A stretch of DNA of 64,000 bases from Puteibacter caeruleilacunae (GCA_005217565.1 SJCO01000006.1:1-64000), one strand, 5' to 3'. Positions 8,103 to 17,680 are shown, counted from the stretch's first letter. Translations and numbers: made by a program. Notes: generated from the sequence alone by a model not told the origin.

Positions 8103-9344
8103 ATGAAAGATATATGGATATTACTTTTTGGGATATTGATTTTTGGGGCCTGTAATAATGCTGGAGATGGTGTAACGTTGAAACCGATAAATTCCAGTAT
8201 TAAAGGAAAAAAATTAAATGCTGAAATAGTCGCTGGCAGTACTAGTCATGGTAATGTTGTTACGATTAAGGTTCCTAAAGATGGTTATTCCGAAGCTATT
8301 GAGATGAATGAGTTGATCGACAGTTTTGAGTTGGTTGAACTTGAGACATCAAGGGAGTGTATTATCGGAGAAATCGATAAGCTTTTAGTAACACCTAATG
8401 GATATATTATTCTGGATAAAGGCAATAAGAAGGTGTTTCTTTTTGGATTGGATGGTGCTTTCAAAAAGAAAATTGGTAGTGCAGGCAAGGGACCTAAAGA
8501 ATATGTAAGTGTTTATGATGTTACGATTGATAATAAGGAGAAAAGAATAATCCTGAATGATTTAGACTCAAGGAAATTCGTGTATTTTGATTTTGATGGA
8601 AACTTTATTGAAAGTAAACCTACCTATTTCCTGTTTCAACACTGGGAAATGACTTCGGATTTTGCTGTTTTTAATTTAGGGCGTTCTTACAATACAAAAG
8701 TTCCAAGTATTGATAAGCATCGTTTGGCTATAGGTAACTTGCAGTTGGACTCATTGTGTACATTTTTCCATTATGAACGAGATAATAGGTGTACTTACGC
8801 AGCGCATCGGCCATTGAAAAAGTTTAATGATAAACTGTATTACTATAATTTCTTTGTTGATACGATTTATCAAGTGAAGGGAAATGGTGTTGAGGCTGGT
8901 TTTGCTTTAGATTTTCAGGGGAAAGGTTGGCCTGTTAAAGCAGGCGAAAGCATCTCGGATGATATGGTTAGGAAAATCATCCAGCATTATTCGTATTTTG
9001 ATGGAAACTATGTACTATCGGAGGATTTTTTATTCTTTAGGGTATATAAGGAGATGAGGCATTTAGATGTTTATTATTCTCTTAAAACGGGGAATATGAA
9101 AGCTGGAGGGGCGTTAGATCATAGTTTGGGACGCTTCCTTGGAATGTCGTTTGTTCCACCAATGACTGTAACCTGGAAGAATGAGTTTGTATCAGTAATT
9201 GAACCTTTCAAGGTGCTACAAAACGAAGAGTATATAAACAAAGATCCTAAGTTAAATGAGGGAGGCAGAGTAAAGGAGGTGATGCAATCAATAAAGCTTG
9301 AAGATAATCCCCTACTCCTTATTTATAAATTAAAGGAGTTTTAG
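8103..9344 (+). CDS. 6-bladed beta-propeller lipoprotein, paralogue 5
   Basis: A 413-residue lipoprotein with lipobox IFGAC near residue 17. It differs from its neighbours by about 50 extra residues between the lipidated cysteine and the first propeller strand, a low-complexity linker that could lift the propeller from the membrane. The family loop reads GKGPKEYVSVYDV, with lysine in place of the second glycine, and the C-terminus is EDNPLLLIYKLKEF. It sits between two other propeller genes with short gaps, in the probable three-gene operon. Confidence 0.82.
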   Translation: MKDIWILLFGILIFGACNNAGDGVTLKPINSSIKGKKLNAEIVAGSTSHGNVVTIKVPKDGYSEAIEMNELIDSFELVELETSRECIIGEIDKLLVTPNGYIILDKGNKKVFLFGLDGAFKKKIGSAGKGPKEYVSVYDVTIDNKEKRIILNDLDSRKFVYFDFDGNFIESKPTYFLFQHWEMTSDFAVFNLGRSYNTKVPSIDKHRLAIGNLQLDSLCTFFHYERDNRCTYAAHRPLKKFNDKLYYYNFFVDTIYQVKGNGVEAGFALDFQGKGWPVKAGESISDDMVRKIIQHYSYFDGNYVLSEDFLFFRVYKEMRHLDVYYSLKTGNMKAGGALDHSLGRFLGMSFVPPMTVTWKNEFVSVIEPFKVLQNEEYINKDPKLNEGGRVKEVMQSIKLEDNPLLLIYKLKEF

Positions 9345-9396
9345 AGTAGAGATACTAACTGTTTGACAATTGAATAAAAACATTAACAACCTAACA

Positions 9397-10623
9397 ATGA
9401 AACTTCTCGAAAAACGACAACAATTATTGATACTCTTAGGGTGCTTAATTCTGTTTGGAGGCTGTGGGCAAGGAAGAGTAAAGGAAAATCTAAGTGGAAT
9501 AGCGGTCAATGAAGGATTAATCAGGATTAATGTTGATACTATAACCCGAGAGTCAAAAATTAATTATTCAGATATCTTTGATGGTATTGAGATCATTGCA
9601 CTTGAGACAAAGGAAGAGTGTTTGATTGGACAAGTTGACCAGTTGGAAATAGTAAATGATACCATTTATATTTTGGATTCCTTTAGCGCTAAGGCATTAT
9701 TCTTATTTGATTTGGAAGGCCGCTTTATTCGAAAAATAGGTGTTGTAGGTAGAGGGCCTGGGGAGTTTAATAGACCCGATTTTTTTTCTATCGATGATGC
9801 TAAGAAGCAAATCTATGTGTTAGATCGAAATACTCGGAGAGTGCTGGTGTTTTCTAATACAGGAGAGCATCTAAAAAGTTTGACCTTGCAAGGGAATCTA
9901 ATTTTTAATCAAATTGTTTTTGATAGGGATATAATACTAGTTGATAATTTAGTGAGGGACGGTGGATCAAAGTATTGGTTACATGCGATAGATTTGGAGG
10001 GAAATGAATTGGAGAAGTGGATGGATTCAGATGTTTATAATAAAGGATGTACTGCCCTTATTACGGTCTCTAATAACTTTTTTAAGTCCTCTTATGATGT
10101 TAAATACTTTAAACCTTTTTCAGATACTATATTCAGTATTCAAGATCGGAAGATAAAGCCTTTCCTGACTTTGGAATCAAGTAATCGTGCTACAGTTGAT
10201 GATATTGCAGAGCTTAATAAGATTGAAGATGTGAGGGAATTAACACGTTCATTTATTTCTTTTAAAAAGCTGAATGGAATAAGTCATTACATAGAAAATT
10301 CAAAATTAATCTCGTTTGAATATCGGAATGAAAGATTGACATACAGTTTATTTCGCTTTGCCCAAACAGGTGAAATGTTAGGAGCACATATGGTTACTGA
10401 TGATTATACGGGGTGTTTTCCTGCTCAGGATTTCATAGGAGCTTATAATGATTTCTTTGTCTCGGCATTCGATATGCATGGGAAAAGTTTGGAGAAACTA
10501 ATTGATAATATACGCGATAATAAAATCAAACTGTCCAAAGAAAATTATCAGAAGTTATTGAAGGTAAGGCTTGACGATAATCCTGTATTGGTATTGTATA
10601 AATGCAAGGATCGGTTGAACTGA
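9397..10623 (+). CDS. 6-bladed beta-propeller lipoprotein, paralogue 6
   Basis: A 408-residue lipoprotein starting at ATG 9397; an in-frame TTG at 9370 would add an unneeded polar stretch. The leader ends LILFGGC. Propeller marks are LFLFDLEGRFIRKIG, GRGPGEFNRPDFFSID and DDNPVLVLYKCK at the end. Last gene of the probable three-gene run; it is followed by hairpins and by the convergent pgk gene. A clear feature is the phenylalanine in the PGEF loop where most siblings have tyrosine. Confidence 0.82.
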   Translation: MKLLEKRQQLLILLGCLILFGGCGQGRVKENLSGIAVNEGLIRINVDTITRESKINYSDIFDGIEIIALETKEECLIGQVDQLEIVNDTIYILDSFSAKALFLFDLEGRFIRKIGVVGRGPGEFNRPDFFSIDDAKKQIYVLDRNTRRVLVFSNTGEHLKSLTLQGNLIFNQIVFDRDIILVDNLVRDGGSKYWLHAIDLEGNELEKWMDSDVYNKGCTALITVSNNFFKSSYDVKYFKPFSDTIFSIQDRKIKPFLTLESSNRATVDDIAELNKIEDVRELTRSFISFKKLNGISHYIENSKLISFEYRNERLTYSLFRFAQTGEMLGAHMVTDDYTGCFPAQDFIGAYNDFFVSAFDMHGKSLEKLIDNIRDNKIKLSKENYQKLLKVRLDDNPVLVLYKCKDRLN

Positions 10624-10727
10624 TATAGGGTGATGAGGTGGATAGATTTGTTCAAAATACTCCCTGTGAAAAAAAACTGTCAATGAGAATGTTTCGTATC
10701 TATGGGTTTATGCGCAATAGAAGAAAT

Positions 10728-10808
10728 GCCCTTTCAGGGCAGATGGAGGTGGTGAATGTGAGAGGATGGTTGTTGTTTCTACAGACATTTGCTGCCCTAG
10801 CGGGCAGC
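10728..10808. repeat. Palindromic intergenic element
   Basis: Two hairpins, 10728-10740 (GCCCT/AGGGC, 3-base loop) and 10791-10808 (7-bp GCTGCCC/GGGCAGC, 4-base loop), lie between the last propeller gene and the pgk terminator. The layout resembles the dispersed repeats often seen between genes in Bacteroidota. A 60-codon ORF running through it (10638-10820) is best explained as an artefact of the repeat. Confidence 0.5.
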
Positions 10809-10821
10809 GAGGAGCAATAAA

Positions 10822-10847
10822 AAACCCCGAAGAGAACTCCGGGGTTT
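10822..10847 (-). terminator. Intrinsic terminator of pgk
   Basis: AAACCCCG (10822-10829) and CGGGGTTT (10840-10847) form an 8-bp stem; read on the minus strand it is followed by a T-rich run. It lies 22 bases beyond the pgk stop. Confidence 0.75.
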
Positions 10848-10869
10848 GTAAGATATTTTTTGTGTAAGA

Positions 10870-12060
10870 TTAGCTTCTTACGGCTGCGATACCTGGAAGG
10901 TCTTTTCCTTCAAGGTACTCAAGCAATGCACCACCAGCAGTTGAGATGTAAGAAACACCTTCAGAAATACCGAATTGGTTAACAGCAGCAACAGAGTCAC
11001 CACCACCAACTAGTGAGAATGCACCTTTTTTAGTTGCTTCAACAACAGCATCACCGATAGCTACAGTACCAGCAGCGAAGTTTTCCATTTCGAATACTCC
11101 AGCAGGACCATTCCAAAGAACAGTTGCAGAGTTACCGATTACTTCTTTGAAAGTAGCGATTGTGTCAGGACCTACGTCAAGACCCATCCATCCTTCTTTG
11201 ATATCACCAGCAGCTACAGTCTCGATGTTTGCATCGTTAGCAAATTTGTCAGCAGCAACACAGTCAGAAGCAATGATAAGGTTAACACCTTTTTCTTTTG
11301 CTTTCTCAACAATATTTTTTGCCATTTCTAAGTAATCGTCCTCACAAAGAGAAGAACCAATGTTTCCACCCATTGCTTTAACGAAAGTAAAGATCATACC
11401 ACCACCGATGATAAGGTTATCAACCTTGTCAAGCATGTTTTCGATGATTGTAATCTTAGAAGATACTTTAGCACCACCCATAATAGCAGTGAAAGGACGT
11501 TGAGGATTAGCAACAACTTTGTCTAAGCTCTCAACCTCGCTACTTACCAAAGTACCGAACATTTTATCGTTAGGGAAGAATTTAGCCATTACAGCAGTCG
11601 ATGCGTGAGCACGGTGTGCAGTACCAAATGCATCGTTTACCCAACAGTCACCCAGGTTAGCAAGTTGCTTAGCGAAATCTTCATCACCTTTTTTCTCTTC
11701 ACCGTGGAAACGAAGGTTTTCTAATAGAAGAACCTCTCCTGGTTGAAGAGCGTCAGCCAAAGCTTGAGTCTCGTCACCGATACAGTCAGGAGCGATAGCT
11801 ACTTTAACACCACCAAGTAATTCAGAAAGGTGGTTTACCAATGGCTTCAAAGAAAATTTAGCCTCAGGTCCTTTTGGACGACCAAGGTGAGACATAACAA
11901 TTGCAGATCCACCTTTAGCTAATACAGCCTGGATAGTAGGAAGTGCTTTTCTCATACGAGTATCATCAGTGATCTCGAAATTCTCATTCAAAGGCACGTT
12001 GAAGTCTACACGAATTAGAGCTTTCTTGCCCGAAAAATCGTAAGTGTCTATTGTTTGCAT
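10870..12060 (-). CDS. pgk: Phosphoglycerate kinase
   Basis: A 396-residue cytoplasmic glycolytic enzyme, full length for bacteria, that interconverts 1,3-bisphosphoglycerate + ADP and 3-phosphoglycerate + ATP. Substrate-site motifs are VDFNVPL near residue 19, SHLGRPKG near residue 59, LENLRFH and [13 protein letters not shown]. The nucleotide-side motifs are [19 protein letters not shown] and the C-terminal GGGDSVAAV. The GTAHRAHAS form is the standard active-site loop. It is monocistronic by position, with its own promoter-like TATCTTTG box upstream and terminator downstream, and is convergent with the propeller cluster. Confidence 0.98.
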   Translation of the reverse strand: MQTIDTYDFSGKKALIRVDFNVPLNENFEITDDTRMRKALPTIQAVLAKGGSAIVMSHLGRPKGPEAKFSLKPLVNHLSELLGGVKVAIAPDCIGDETQALADALQPGEVLLLENLRFHGEEKKGDEDFAKQLANLGDCWVNDAFGTAHRAHASTAVMAKFFPNDKMFGTLVSSEVESLDKVVANPQRPFTAIMGGAKVSSKITIIENMLDKVDNLIIGGGMIFTFVKAMGGNIGSSLCEDDYLEMAKNIVEKAKEKGVNLIIASDCVAADKFANDANIETVAAGDIKEGWMGLDVGPDTIATFKEVIGNSATVLWNGPAGVFEMENFAAGTVAIGDAVVEATKKGAFSLVGGGDSVAAVNQFGISEGVSYISTAGGALLEYLEGKDLPGIAAVRS

Positions 12061-12093
12061 ATTATTTGATTTTTAAATTTCTAAAGAAACGCT

Positions 12094-12101
12094 CAAAGAT
12101 A
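12094..12101 (-). promoter_or_regulatory. pgk promoter -7 box (TATCTTTG)
   Basis: On the minus strand TATCTTTG matches the Bacteroidota -7 consensus TAnnTTTG exactly, 34 bases ahead of the pgk start. A weak TTGC sits at the place expected for the -33 element. Confidence 0.6.
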
Positions 12102-12320
12102 AAAAATATATTCATGCAACTCCATGGGTAATTTTATCACTTCAGATTAATTAACATTTCTTTAAGCCAATTTTGATTGATGTTAATTCTTGATGGTTCA
12201 GGAGGCTACATCGATGGATAAATATTTTGTTATATTGATGAAAGTGTATCAGAAAGAATAGTGATTCTGATTTTATTTTTACCTTTGGTTCTCAAGATAA
12301 ATGTAGAGGATAAAATAGAT

Positions 12321-13445
12321 ATGCAATTTCAGGATGTTATCGGACAAGAGGCGGTAAAGGCGAGGATGATTAAATCGGTTAAGGAAGAGCGGATTAGTCA
12401 TGCGCAATTACTGGTTGGACCGGAGGGAAGTGGGAAGCTTGCTCTTGCGTTGGCATACGCTCAGTATATTTGCTGTAGCAATCCAGGGGAACACGATTCC
12501 TGTGGGGTGTGCCCATCGTGTGTCAAGTATTCAAAACTTATTCACCCTGACCTGCATTTTGTTTTTCCTGTTGTGAAAACACCGAAGGCTAAAGATCCGG
12601 TTAGTGATCATTTCATCAATGAATGGCGTAAGCGGGTACTTGACGATCCTTATTTTAGCTTGGATCAATGGTTTGGATCCATTGGCGTTGATAATGCTCA
12701 GGGAATGATCTATTCACATGAGAGTGATGAGATTATTCGAAAGCTAAACCTCAAGACTTTCGAGGCAGAGTACAAGGTGATGATTATATGGTTGCCTGAG
12801 AAGATGCACGTTGTGGCATCGAATAAATTGCTGAAGATGATTGAGGAGCCACCAACAAAAACATTGTTCTTGTTGATAAGTGAACAGGAAGATGCGTTGA
12901 TTAGTACCATCAAATCGAGGGTACAGCGAATAAAAGTTGGCAAGATTGGTCCTGAGTCACTAAAAACAGCGTTAACCCCAAAAGCTCAGGATGCCTCAAT
13001 GGATGTTGATTCAGTGGTGCATTTGTGTAATGGAAATTACATTAGAGCAAAGCAGTTAATGCATCCCGATGAAGCTGCAGTATACAATTTAGAGAAATTC
13101 ATGGAGTTGATGCGTTTCTCATATGGTAGAAAAATTCTGGAGTTATTTTCCTGGGTTGATCAGGTTTCAACAATTGGTCGTGAGAAGCAGAAATCATTTC
13201 TGCAATATGGAATTCACCTGGTACGAGAAAATTTTATTCTCAATATTGGGCGACCAGGATTGAACTATATGAACAATCAGGAAATGGGATTCTCAAAACG
13301 CTTTAGTCCGTTTGTGAATGAACGGAACATTATCCCAATTTCAGAGGAGTTTGAGAAGGCATTTCAGCATATCAGTATGAATGGAAATCCAAGGATAATA
13401 TTCATGGATATGGCTTTGAAAATTGTAAAATTGATCAGACTATAG
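12321..13445 (+). CDS. holB: DNA polymerase III delta' subunit
   Basis: A 374-residue clamp-loader subunit that helps load the sliding clamp during replication. ATG 12321 starts the usual MQFQDVIGQE opening; the frame continues upstream to 12261 without similarity. Walker A is GPEGSGK near residue 40, followed by the zinc-binding cysteines CCSN...CGVCPSC. MHVVASNKLLKMIEEPP and STIKSRVQ correspond to conserved delta' regions; the arginine-finger SRC is SRV here. ricT and gldH follow on the same strand, a common Bacteroidia order. Confidence 0.93.
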   Translation: MQFQDVIGQEAVKARMIKSVKEERISHAQLLVGPEGSGKLALALAYAQYICCSNPGEHDSCGVCPSCVKYSKLIHPDLHFVFPVVKTPKAKDPVSDHFINEWRKRVLDDPYFSLDQWFGSIGVDNAQGMIYSHESDEIIRKLNLKTFEAEYKVMIIWLPEKMHVVASNKLLKMIEEPPTKTLFLLISEQEDALISTIKSRVQRIKVGKIGPESLKTALTPKAQDASMDVDSVVHLCNGNYIRAKQLMHPDEAAVYNLEKFMELMRFSYGRKILELFSWVDQVSTIGREKQKSFLQYGIHLVRENFILNIGRPGLNYMNNQEMGFSKRFSPFVNERNIIPISEEFEKAFQHISMNGNPRIIFMDMALKIVKLIRL

Positions 13446-13510
13446 TCGTTCGGAGGGCATTGTTGTAACTAACTAAACGAGAGTGAATTTTTCACATTGG
13501 TTGTTTTCAC

Positions 13511-13518
13511 TATTTTTG
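13511..13518 (+). promoter_or_regulatory. Promoter -7 box (TATTTTTG) before ricT
   Basis: Exact match to TAnnTTTG, 67 bases before the chosen ricT start, with TTGG about 15 bases further upstream. It supports a separate promoter for ricT-gldH-trmB. Confidence 0.5.
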
Positions 13519-13585
13519 TAAAATAGAATAATTGAACGTCTCTGCATTAACCGCTATGGTTTTGCAGCCTAAATATATATACTCT

Positions 13586-15097
13586 ATGAGTTGTAATGAA
13601 TGCCAGGTAGATCTGAAAGATCGCGGGTGTTGTTCATCAAACAATAAAGGATCGTGTGCAAAATTGGATGTATACGACTGGCTTGGGGATGTACAGAATA
13701 CCGCGAATACGCAAGGCGTAGTCGAAGTAAGATTCAAAAATACAAGAAAGGATTATTATCAAAATCCAAACAATATAAAGCTGAGTGTTGGTGATGTTGT
13801 TGCAGTAGAAGCGAGTCCCGGACATGATATTGGTATCGTGTCGTTGGTAGGAGATTTGGTTCTTGAGCAAATGAAAAAACACAGGGTTACCTATGTGAAC
13901 GGAGAGTTGCGTAAGGTATATCGTAAAGCCAAACCAGCCGATGTTGATAAGTGGAAAGAAGCAGTTGCTTTGGAGCACGATACAATGTTGCGCTCGAGAA
14001 AGATTGCTGCGGAGTTGGAGTTGGATATGAAGATTGGTGATGTGGAGTACCAGGGTGATAAGACCAAGGCTATTTTCTACTATATTGCCGATGAGCGAGT
14101 AGACTTTAGACAGTTGATTAAGGTACTTGCTGAAACATTCCGTATCCGTATTGAGATGAAGCAGATTGGTGCACGCCAGGAAGCTGGACGCATTGGAGGT
14201 ATCGGACCTTGTGGTCGCGAGCTTTGTTGCTGTACATGGATCTCAAACTTCGTATCGGTAACCACCAATGCAGCACGCTATCAGGAGATTTCTCTGAATC
14301 CTCAGAAGCTTGCAGGTCAGTGTGGTAAACTAAAATGCTGTCTTAATTTTGAGCTTGATTGTTATATTGATGCGCAGAAAGACTTCCCACCAACAAATCT
14401 TCCATTGGAGACAGAGAATGGAAACTATATTTTCTTGAAAGCCGACATTTTCAAAAAGATATTCTGGTATGCACCAGCTAGTTGTGCGCCAGCTAACCAG
14501 GTTTCGATAAGTGTTGACCGGGTGAAAGAAATTATTCGATTGAATCGTAAAGGTAAGAAGGTTGAGAAACTGGAATCGTACGATATGGATATCGAGCTGA
14601 AAGAGCTTGGCTACGCCGGAGTAATTGCAGAGGAAGACCTGAATCGTTTCGATAAGCAAGCAGGCGGAGGATCAAGAAAGAAGAGAAAACGCAAAAAGCG
14701 TCCATCAGGATCACAAGGTCAGCGTCCAGGAGGTTCTCAAGGACAACGCCCTGCAGATAGTCAGGGAAGTAGAGATGGTCAGCGTACCAAAGATGCTTCA
14801 GCCAGTAAGGATAGAAGTCGTTCGAAAGATGCAACAAAAGGTAAAGATGTAGCTCGATCGAAGGATTCATCACGCACGAAAGAAGTATCTAAAGGAAAAG
14901 ATAACAACCGATCAAAAGATGCTTCTCGAAGCAAAGAACGTAGAGAGGGCGATAAACGAAATCCTCAGGCACGATCAAAGGGAGGTAGTTCTCAGGGATC
15001 GAGACCTTCACGTTCGGGACAGCAAAAGAGTGGTAGCCGACGACCAAAAAGGAATAATAACAAGAGTAACAATGCCAGAAATCAAAAGAAGGATTAA
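13586..15097 (+). CDS. ricT: PSP1-domain protein RicT with long basic tail
   Basis: A 503-residue cytoplasmic protein. The PSP1 core (roughly residues 30-300) carries the cysteine sets CGRELCCCTW and CGKLKCCLNFE; in Bacillus the RicT family joins an iron-sulfur complex linked to RNA processing, but the role in Bacteroidota is not established. ATG 13586 starts the family-like MSCNECQ. From about residue 360 the protein is a very basic low-complexity tail with repeated RSKDAS/RSKDAT units and GSQGQRP copies. The 3' end overlaps gldH by 26 bases. Confidence 0.9.
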   Translation: MSCNECQVDLKDRGCCSSNNKGSCAKLDVYDWLGDVQNTANTQGVVEVRFKNTRKDYYQNPNNIKLSVGDVVAVEASPGHDIGIVSLVGDLVLEQMKKHRVTYVNGELRKVYRKAKPADVDKWKEAVALEHDTMLRSRKIAAELELDMKIGDVEYQGDKTKAIFYYIADERVDFRQLIKVLAETFRIRIEMKQIGARQEAGRIGGIGPCGRELCCCTWISNFVSVTTNAARYQEISLNPQKLAGQCGKLKCCLNFELDCYIDAQKDFPPTNLPLETENGNYIFLKADIFKKIFWYAPASCAPANQVSISVDRVKEIIRLNRKGKKVEKLESYDMDIELKELGYAGVIAEEDLNRFDKQAGGGSRKKRKRKKRPSGSQGQRPGGSQGQRPADSQGSRDGQRTKDASASKDRSRSKDATKGKDVARSKDSSRTKEVSKGKDNNRSKDASRSKERREGDKRNPQARSKGGSSQGSRPSRSGQQKSGSRRPKRNNNKSNNARNQKKD

Positions 15098-15563
15098 TCT
15101 GACAGTTTATAGTCTGTTGTGCTGTTTGGTTCTCATGCTAGTTGTTGCATGCGACAGAAACAGTGTATTTGATTCTTATCAAGAGCTGAATGTTGAAGGA
15201 TGGCATAAGGATTCTTTGGCACATTTTTCAGTGGATATTACCGATACCATCACGCCATGTGATATGTATGTCAATATCAGGAATAAAGGATCGTATCCCA
15301 ATAGCAATCTGTGGTTGTTTGTCTATATGACTGCACCCGATGGAAAGGTGAAAACCGATACGATTGAATACATTCTGGCAGATCCTTCGGGGAAATGGAG
15401 AGGTAGTGGTTTAGGCGATTTATACGATAATCAGTTGCCATTAAAGAGCAATGTTGTTTTTCCGGTATCCGGATCTTATGAAGTGAAGCTGCAACATGGT
15501 ATGCGTGCCGATGTGCTGGAGGGGATTAGGGATATTGGAATTCGGATAGAGAAACAAGATTAA
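15072..15563 (+). CDS. gldH: Gliding motility lipoprotein GldH
   Basis: A 163-residue lipoprotein needed with other Gld proteins for gliding and type IX secretion in Flavobacterium. The signal peptide ends VVACDRN, a good lipidation site, followed by the family-typical [18 protein letters not shown] and the beta-rich [15 protein letters not shown] 15072 lies inside the end of ricT (26-base overlap), which points to translational coupling; the in-frame extension upstream to 14919 is the ricT tail read in another frame. trmB follows 10 bases later. Together with the porW- and porX-like genes it supports a T9SS-bearing organism. Confidence 0.9.
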   Translation: MPEIKRRINLTVYSLLCCLVLMLVVACDRNSVFDSYQELNVEGWHKDSLAHFSVDITDTITPCDMYVNIRNKGSYPNSNLWLFVYMTAPDGKVKTDTIEYILADPSGKWRGSGLGDLYDNQLPLKSNVVFPVSGSYEVKLQHGMRADVLEGIRDIGIRIEKQD

Positions 15564-15573
15564 ACAAAGAGTA

Positions 15574-16314
15574 GTGGGAAAAAATAAGCTTGCTAAGTTT
15601 GCCGACATGGACAGCTTCGATCATGTGAAGCAGGTGTCATTTAGAGAGGTGATCAATCAGGATCATGCTCTTAAAGGAAATTGGAATTCAGAGATGTTTG
15701 GAAATGATAATCCAATCATTCTGGAGTTGGGGTGCGGGAAAGGTGAATATACTGTGAATCTTGCTAAGCGATTTCCTGATCGTAACTTTATAGGTGTTGA
15801 TATTAAGGGATCGCGTATGTGGAAAGGTGCTCGTCAGGTGAAAGAAGAGGGCATTAAGAATGTGGCTTTTCTTCGTACCAATATTGAGGTGATTAACCGC
15901 TTTTTTGCAAAAAATGAGGTTGAGCAAATTTGGTTGACTTTCCCTGATCCACAGATGAAAAAGACCAAGAAACGGTTGACTTCTACCAAATTCATGGAGT
16001 TGTATCGCGAGATATTACCAGATAATGGCATCGTGCATTTGAAGACTGATAGTAATTTTCAGTTTAACTACACTGTTGAGATGGTAAAGGAGAATAATTT
16101 TGAAGTACAGCAGTGTACCGATAACCTTTACGAATCGGATATTGTAGATGATGTTTTATCGATTAAAACATTCTACGAGAAGCAATGGATTGAACGTGGA
16201 ATTGATATTAAGTATATTAGTTTTAAGCTACATAACGGAGAGCTAAAAGAGTCGGATGTAGAAATTGAACCCGACCCATACAGAAGCTTTGGCCGTACTG
16301 CAAGAGATATATAA
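15574..16314 (+). CDS. trmB: tRNA (guanine-N7)-methyltransferase
   Basis: A 246-residue SAM-dependent enzyme that methylates G46 in the variable loop of tRNA. The start is GTG 15574, which gives the normal [12 protein letters not shown] opening. The SAM site is [11 protein letters not shown] near residue 50 with [13 protein letters not shown] after it; the catalytic/tRNA block [16 protein letters not shown] is intact. It is close behind gldH, so it is probably in the same transcript, and a strong terminator begins 6 bases after the stop. Confidence 0.96.
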   Translation: MGKNKLAKFADMDSFDHVKQVSFREVINQDHALKGNWNSEMFGNDNPIILELGCGKGEYTVNLAKRFPDRNFIGVDIKGSRMWKGARQVKEEGIKNVAFLRTNIEVINRFFAKNEVEQIWLTFPDPQMKKTKKRLTSTKFMELYREILPDNGIVHLKTDSNFQFNYTVEMVKENNFEVQQCTDNLYESDIVDDVLSIKTFYEKQWIERGIDIKYISFKLHNGELKESDVEIEPDPYRSFGRTARDI

Positions 16315-16319
16315 AAAGT

Positions 16320-16352
16320 AAAGCGAGGGCGGCTGTAAGCCGCCCTCGCTTT
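16320..16352 (+). terminator. Strong intrinsic terminator after trmB
   Basis: A perfect 14-bp inverted repeat (AAAGCGAGGGCGGC, 5-base loop, complement ending CTCGCTTT). It ends the holB/ricT-gldH-trmB block. Confidence 0.85.
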
Positions 16353-16366
16353 AAAAAGAATTTTGT

Positions 16367-16374
16367 TATATTTG
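16367..16374 (+). promoter_or_regulatory. Promoter -7 box (TATATTTG)
   Basis: Exact TAnnTTTG match 53 bases before the alkyltransferase-like gene and directly after the trmB terminator. The -33 element would fall in the terminator stem and is not obvious. Confidence 0.5.
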
Positions 16375-16426
16375 TCGTGACCTAACTTCAAATTGACATC
16401 CCACCATTATCAGTTAATTGAAAGTT

Positions 16427-16750
16427 ATGGCTGATTTTTTTCAACAAGTTTACGAGGTGGTACGTTTGGTGCCTCCCGGACGGGTAGTAACCTATGGTGC
16501 TATTGCACGTTGCATTGGTTCACCCGGAGCTGCGCGTATGGTTGGCTGGGCGATGAACAGAGCCCACGAACAGGAAGAGTATGTTCCTGCCCATCGAGTG
16601 GTTAACAGAACTGGTGTGCTCACTGGCAAAAGGCATTTTGGCGGCTCATCGGTAATGAAAGAACTGTTGGAAAGTGAAGGGGTTGTTATCAGAGATGATA
16701 AGATTGTTGATTTTGAATCCCGATTATGGGATCCATTAAAAGAACTGTAG
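16427..16750 (+). CDS. Alkyltransferase-like protein, MGMT family without catalytic Cys
   Basis: A 107-residue stand-alone C-terminal domain of the O6-alkylguanine-DNA alkyltransferase family. The DNA-binding helix (PPGRVVTYGAIARCIGSPGAARMVGWAM) is present. The active-site motif PCHRV reads PAHRVV, so the alkyl-accepting cysteine is replaced by alanine. Known alkyltransferase-like proteins with the cysteine replaced bind O6-alkylguanine lesions and hand them to nucleotide excision repair; that role is inferred here. ATG 16427 is preferred to TTG 16418 because it matches the family start MADFFQQVYEVV. Confidence 0.88.
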   Translation: MADFFQQVYEVVRLVPPGRVVTYGAIARCIGSPGAARMVGWAMNRAHEQEEYVPAHRVVNRTGVLTGKRHFGGSSVMKELLESEGVVIRDDKIVDFESRLWDPLKEL

Positions 16751-16784
16751 ACAAGTAGAATTATAAACAATAATCGAATAGGTC

Positions 16785-17528
16785 ATGAAACTACTAAACA
16801 TTTTGTTGCTAAGTGCAATCGTCGCAATGGTGGGTTGCGTTAGTAAAAGTTCGAAAACGGCAGAGGACGCGGAAGCTAATGCAAACGACACCATTTCTAT
16901 TGTAACAAGGAAGTTTGCAAATAATCCGAAGAAGGTTGAGTATGAAATTCCTGTAATTACCAAAAGTGGGAAGCGTCATGGTGTTCAGAAAAGATACTAT
17001 GCAGCTGGAAGCCTGTATTCTCTAACACCATATGAGTTTAACATCCGTCAGGGAGTTAAAAAAACATTTCATCCAGCTTATAAAGGACAAACGCCAGTTG
17101 TATGGAAAGAGGAGCCTTACGTGAATGGAAAGAGAGATGGTATTTGTAAGAGATATTATAAGGATGGAAAGCTTTGGGCTGAGTATCCTTATAAGAAAGG
17201 ATTAATAGGAATTGGTTTGGTGGAGTATACCAATGTAGGAAAAGTACGTAAGCAGCCTACTATTGTATTGACAAAATCAACCGATGGCGGTTTCCTTAAG
17301 GTGAAAGCACGTATGTCAAACAAAACCAAGCAGGTTGAGTTCTTTAATGGCTTCCTTGTGGAAGATAAGTACATGCCAGAAGGAATGAAGAAGATTCAAA
17401 CTAAGAGCGGTGTTGGTACAATGTTAATTCCAACTACTAACATTCCTAATTTTGTTACCGTTGTAGCAAAAGTAAAAACTCGCGATCGTCATACATTGAT
17501 TTTGAAGAAGACTTTGAAGTTGAAATAA
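16785..17528 (+). CDS. MORN-like repeat lipoprotein
   Basis: A 247-residue predicted lipoprotein (leader ending AMVGC). The middle contains repeats of the toxin-antitoxin/MORN_2 type: SGKRHGVQKRYYAAGSLYS, then VNGKRDGICKRYYKDGKLWAEYPYKKG. Such repeats form beta-hairpin strips, and their function in bacteria is mostly unknown. The C-terminal 90 residues (KVRKQPTIVLTKST onward) match nothing I recognise. It is probably transcribed with the alkyltransferase-like gene 34 bases upstream and ends at a terminator-like hairpin. Confidence 0.7.
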   Translation: MKLLNILLLSAIVAMVGCVSKSSKTAEDAEANANDTISIVTRKFANNPKKVEYEIPVITKSGKRHGVQKRYYAAGSLYSLTPYEFNIRQGVKKTFHPAYKGQTPVVWKEEPYVNGKRDGICKRYYKDGKLWAEYPYKKGLIGIGLVEYTNVGKVRKQPTIVLTKSTDGGFLKVKARMSNKTKQVEFFNGFLVEDKYMPEGMKKIQTKSGVGTMLIPTTNIPNFVTVVAKVKTRDRHTLILKKTLKLK

Positions 17529-17552
17529 GCGTTTTTTAATCGCTTTATATAG

Positions 17553-17605
17553 GCCTACACCTATCGTCTGGGAATGTCTCAGGTGATTAGTGTAGGCTTT
17601 TTTTG
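17553..17605 (+). terminator. Terminator after MORN-like lipoprotein gene
   Basis: GCCTACAC (17553-17560) pairs with GTGTAGGC (17590-17597), followed by seven T. The right arm and T-run (tctcaggtgattagtgtaggctttttt) are repeated in diverged form at about 19958-19986, without a matching left arm; see the duplication described around 19788-20058. Confidence 0.7.
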
Positions 17606-17680
17606 TTCTCTTAAATTTTGTAATTTCGATAGCCATTAGTACTTTAATAAAGCAACACCCCATAATAATAAGCAATACTA

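Noticed and set aside
10638-10820. 60-codon ORF between the last propeller gene and pgk
   Set aside because: It runs through two palindromes of a dispersed-type repeat, has no signal or domain, and overlaps the pgk terminator region.
13637-14873. Several minus-strand ORFs opposite ricT
   Set aside because: They lie fully within ricT on the other strand, lack signals and family motifs, and reflect its codon use.
14919-15071. Upstream extension of gldH to an alternative start
   Set aside because: The extra residues are the ricT tail in another frame; the lipoprotein signal peptide begins at ATG 15072.
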